Source of the DNA: Candidatus Saccharibacteria bacterium UBA6039
GTDB taxonomy: Bacteria > Patescibacteriota > Saccharimonadia > Saccharimonadales > Saccharimonadaceae
Direction: 5' to 3'
DNA length: 8,994 nt
Assembly: GCA_002427805.1 (NCBI GenBank)
Contig: DIZB01000010.1
Span: 1-8,994 of the forward strand
This document shows, one piece after another, positions 6,483 through 8,994 of this stretch. Made by a program: the position numbers and the translations under genes. The notes beneath the pieces are model-generated. The model saw nothing but the letters and a program-made list of their open reading frames with translations. It did not search any database and was not told the origin of the DNA. Each line of letters begins with the position of its first letter. Position 1 is the first letter of the stretch.

Positions 6483-7769
6483 ATGAACCATACAGTAGAA
6501 GAAATACGACTTAAAAACGGCGCACGAGGCTTACTCATCGATGTACCAGGTGCAACTGTTATGAGTATGCAGTTCCAGTTTCGTGCCGGTAATCGTTACG
6601 CGAAATCGAAAACCATTGAACAAGTTGCGCACATCATGGAGCACATGGCTTTTGGTGCGAATGCCCGCTATAAAACTGAGCATGACTTTGAAGCTGAGTT
6701 TACCAAGAACGGTGCGTATCGTAATGCATATACGAGTGATCTTTCAATGGTCTATGAGGCTGACTGCGCTGATTTTGAGTGGGATAGAATTTTAGATCTT
6801 CAAAAACTTGCAATTTGTCAGCCGAAATTTAACGACGTTGAGCTGCAGGCAGAGAAGGGGAATGTACGAAGCGAACTGACGAATTACCTTAACGACCATC
6901 ATCGTATTTTGTGGCCACGTGTCCAGCAACTGCTTGGTGAGGATGTTTTAACGTATCGTCAGTCGATTCCAACAATTGGGGCAGTCACGCTTGCTGATGT
7001 TCGCGAACATCATCGCCGTACACATACTACCCGCAATATGCGCTTTGTGATTGCTGGTAAACTTGAAGGTCGCAAAGCTGAAATTAAACGACAGCTTGAA
7101 GACTTTAACCTGATGGAAGGTGAGCGCTTTGAAGTTCCTCGTGATGAACTTACGAGTAACGGCCCGAGCGTGATTCGTCGTAAAGATGCGACAAACCTCA
7201 CCTTTAACTGGTCGATGGCAATTTCCCGCGAACTCAGCGATGAAGAGCTTGATGCGATGCATTACCTCAACCACATTTTGACTGGTACGATGTATTCACG
7301 TATTTTTGGTGCGGCTCGTCAAAAAGGCCTTGCGTATAATGTGAGTGCTCACGTGGGCGCTGGCTACTATGACAGTAGTTGGGACATTATCGGACAAGTA
7401 AATCACGAAACTGCTGGCGAACTATTCGATATCATTACGCGTGAAATTAAGTGTGTTCTCGACGGTAAGATTACTGAGGAAGAAATTCAAGCGGCAAAAT
7501 CATTCGCGCTTGGTCGCTATCAAATGGGTGCACAAACTGTTTCGCAGATTAGTAGTTTTTACACGAGTCGCTACTTTGCGGACGACTTCATTAAAGATTA
7601 TGAAGCAGTGCCAAAAATGATCGAGAATGTGACGCTTCAGCGCATGATTGATACAGCGCGTGGGTTTATTAACGAAGACACGTGGGTACTTGCGGCTGTG
7701 AGCAGTGGCGAAAAGCAAGAACTCATTGAACTCAACGATAAATTAGTAACATTATTCGAACCGCGCTAG
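6483..7769 (+). CDS. M16 family zinc metallopeptidase (pitrilysin-like, M16B type)
   Basis: This 428-residue protein is an M16 peptidase with no signal peptide, so it is probably cytoplasmic. The inverted zinc motif HIMEH (HxxEH, residues 50-54) is intact. The third ligand is probably Glu131 in AEKGNVRSE (123-131), 77 residues beyond the second histidine, matching the spacing in insulin-degrading enzyme. The second half has the M16 hallmark RQKGLAY (Arg279 and Tyr285), which in active enzymes contributes to substrate binding. It is therefore a predicted active protease rather than an inactive partner subunit. The size fits one chain with two homologous halves that would dimerise into a four-domain chamber. 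The ATG at 6483 is preferred over in-frame ATGs from 6402, because those would overlap the secA C-terminus and add a basic non-family leader. The gene lies 22 bases after secA, with only a weak purine-rich stretch before it, so operon expression with secA is likely. The substrate is unknown. Confidence 0.92.
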   Translation: MNHTVEEIRLKNGARGLLIDVPGATVMSMQFQFRAGNRYAKSKTIEQVAHIMEHMAFGANARYKTEHDFEAEFTKNGAYRNAYTSDLSMVYEADCADFEWDRILDLQKLAICQPKFNDVELQAEKGNVRSELTNYLNDHHRILWPRVQQLLGEDVLTYRQSIPTIGAVTLADVREHHRRTHTTRNMRFVIAGKLEGRKAEIKRQLEDFNLMEGERFEVPRDELTSNGPSVIRRKDATNLTFNWSMAISRELSDEELDAMHYLNHILTGTMYSRIFGAARQKGLAYNVSAHVGAGYYDSSWDIIGQVNHETAGELFDIITREIKCVLDGKITEEEIQAAKSFALGRYQMGAQTVSQISSFYTSRYFADDFIKDYEAVPKMIENVTLQRMIDTARGFINEDTWVLAAVSSGEKQELIELNDKLVTLFEPR

Positions 7770-7772
7770 AAT
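7767..7772 (+). promoter_or_regulatory. Possible murD -10 element abutting the start codon
   Basis: TAGAAT (7767-7772) begins in the stop codon of the M16 gene and ends six bases before the murD ATG at 7779. Transcription from it would begin at or next to the ATG and give a leaderless mRNA. No Shine-Dalgarno sequence is visible, and no convincing -35 is present (the best is TTAGTA at 7743-7748). The alternative is read-through from the M16 gene with coupled re-initiation across the 9-base gap. Confidence 0.4.
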
Positions 7773-7778
7773 AAACCT

Positions 7779-8974
7779 ATGAAGATTGCAATTGCAGGTT
7801 ACGGTATTGAAGGTGAGGCAAATTATGCATACTGGGCAGCCCAGGGTGAGCATGAGATTACGATTGTTGATGAAAAAGAGCAACCGGATCGCGAGGTGCC
7901 ACTAGGCGTTCCCACAATTCTCGGGCCTGATGCGTTTTCTAGACTCAACGGGTTTGACCTTGTGGTGCGAACCGCAAGTCTAGCGCCAACGCGGATTGTA
8001 ACCGACGGTAAAATTTGGTCAGCGACTAATGAATTTTTTGAAAAATCACCAGTACCAATTATTGGCGTCACGGGTACCAAAGGAAAAGGGACGACTTCAA
8101 GCTTGATTGCGTCGATGTTTAAAGCCAGCGGCCGCAAGGCATGGCTGGTTGGGAACATTGGCATTTCCGCGCTTAATGCGTTAGAGAATATTGGGTCTGA
8201 GGATATTGTCGTATTTGAACTTTCTAGTTTTCAGCTATGGGATCTTGAACGATCACCTCAAACAGCTGTCGTGCTACTGATTGAAGCGGATCATCTTAAT
8301 ATTCACAAAGATATGCAGGAATACGTACGGGCGAAAGGTGAAATTCGGGCTCACCAAAAGGAAGGTGATGTGTGCTTTTATCACCCGACAAATAAATATT
8401 CACGCGAGATTTCTGAGCGTAGTGGCGATGGTACGGCGCTTCGCTATGGTATCCCGGATGACGGTGCGGTATATGCGCGCGATGGTGAGTTTTGGCAAAA
8501 GGGTGAAGTGATTTGCCCAACCAATATTTTGCAACTCATTGGCGATCATAACGTCGAAAATGCCTGTGCGGCTATATCAGTCGCTCGCCGCTACGGATTA
8601 TCGATTGATGCAATTCAGGATGGACTTGCGAGTTTTAGTGGTTTACCGCATCGTTTGAAGTTTGTCCGTGAAGTAGGCGGCGTACGCTACTACGACGATA
8701 GCATCGCTACAACACCAAGTTCTGCTGTTGCGGCCCTGCGTTCATTTACTGGGCCAAAAGTGATCATTCTTGGCGGTTCATCAAAGGGCTCGGATTTTAG
8801 TATACTTGCCCGCGAAATGGTCCAACACCAAGTTTACGCCCTGCTTATAGGAGATGAGGCATCAGCGATTGCAGCAGCTCTTGATGCTGAGCACGTTACA
8901 ACGTATGAGGTTATCGAACATGCCACTATGCCTGTTATTATTGAGCGAGCACGTGCTCTTGCCCAGCCAGGTAG
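7779..8974 (+). CDS. murD: UDP-N-acetylmuramoyl-L-alanine--D-glutamate ligase MurD (3' partial)
   Basis: MurD adds D-glutamate to UDP-MurNAc-L-Ala with ATP in the cytoplasm, the second amino-acid step of peptidoglycan stem synthesis. About 398 residues are present and the C-terminus is cut by the library end. The order of motifs fits MurD: an N-terminal Rossmann-like domain (GYGIEGEANYA, 7-17), then the Mur ligase P-loop GVTGTKGKGTTSS (96-108). ELSSFQLWDL (147-156) follows, then ADHLNIH (170-176) with a metal-site His172, and Lys186 in YVRAKGEI at the position of the carbamylated lysine. The third domain carries GDHNVENACAA (255-265), FSGLPHRLKFV (286-296), YDDSIATTPSSA (305-316) and LGGSSKGSD (331-339). 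The P-loop differs from the common GTNGKT/S-T form, with Lys at 101 and Gly at 104. GLPHR followed by DSIATTP distinguishes it from MurC, MurE and MurF. The start lies nine bases after the M16 stop. Confidence 0.93.
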
Positions 8975-8994
8975 CTGTCTCTTATACACATCTT
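8975..8994. other. Complete Tn5 mosaic-end (tagmentation adapter) sequence
   Basis: CTGTCTCTTATACACATCT (8975-8993) is the full 19-base Tn5 mosaic end in the orientation expected at the right-hand end of a tagmented fragment, followed by one extra T. It should be trimmed. The residues it adds to the murD frame (the terminal L-Y-T-S) are artificial. Confidence 0.96.

Noticed and set aside
6038..6538. Antisense open frame of 166 codons over the secA end and M16 start
   Set aside because: It overlaps strongly conserved SecA residues on the other strand, resembles no protein family, and has no promoter or ribosome binding site. It is a by-product of the sense codons.
7823..8164. Antisense open frame of 113 codons inside murD
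   Set aside because: It lies entirely within the conserved MurD N-terminal and P-loop coding region, with no initiation signals.
1..8994. The inverted mosaic-end sequences as ends of a natural transposon or composite element
   Set aside because: The sequence is the engineered Tn5 mosaic end, not a native inside or outside end, and there is no transposase gene or target duplication. The bases next to the two ends (13-21 and 8966-8974) do not match.

Overview
The window reads as an ordinary housekeeping stretch of a bacterial chromosome, with every gene on the + strand and very short intergenic gaps. The organism is probably a Patescibacteria/CPR bacterium, most likely Saccharibacteria (TM7). 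That placement is inferred from protein features: a SecA with an extra segment in its first nucleotide-binding domain and no C-terminal zinc finger, a SerRS with a divergent motif 3, and a MurD with a GTKGKGTT P-loop. It has not been tested by a search. GC content is moderate by eye. TGA is not used as a sense codon in any of the genes, so the standard code fits.

Both ends carry Tn5 mosaic-end sequence from library preparation. Bases 1-12 are the last 12 bases of the mosaic end, and 8975-8993 are a complete 19-base mosaic end in the opposite orientation, followed by one extra T. The genuine insert is therefore about 13-8974, and the two outer genes are cut by library fragmentation rather than by biology.

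Layout: (1) 13-1973 holds the end of a LolD/MacB-type ABC ATPase gene and its FtsX-family permease gene, overlapping by one base (TAATG), which form one export or lipoprotein-handling transporter. (2) 2001-3299 is serS, with its own putative -10 element almost touching the start codon and no Shine-Dalgarno sequence. (3) 3347-3721 is a short hibernation-promoting factor (HPF/RaiA), with a good promoter and a strong ribosome binding site. (4) 3836-6460 is secA, with its own -35/-10 and leader. The HPF-SecA neighbourhood also occurs in Firmicutes. (5) 6483-7769 is a catalytically complete M16 zinc peptidase, 22 bases after secA. (6) 7779-8974 is most of murD, again with a -10-like element directly before the start and no Shine-Dalgarno.

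Together the genes cover transport and secretion (ABC exporter, SecA, possibly the M16 peptidase), translation (SerRS, HPF) and peptidoglycan synthesis (MurD). I found no RNA gene, mobile element, CRISPR array or defence system. The most useful leads are the adapter-bounded ends, the altered serine-pocket positions of SerRS, and the contrast between leaderless-looking and leadered genes. No gap between genes exceeds 115 bases.
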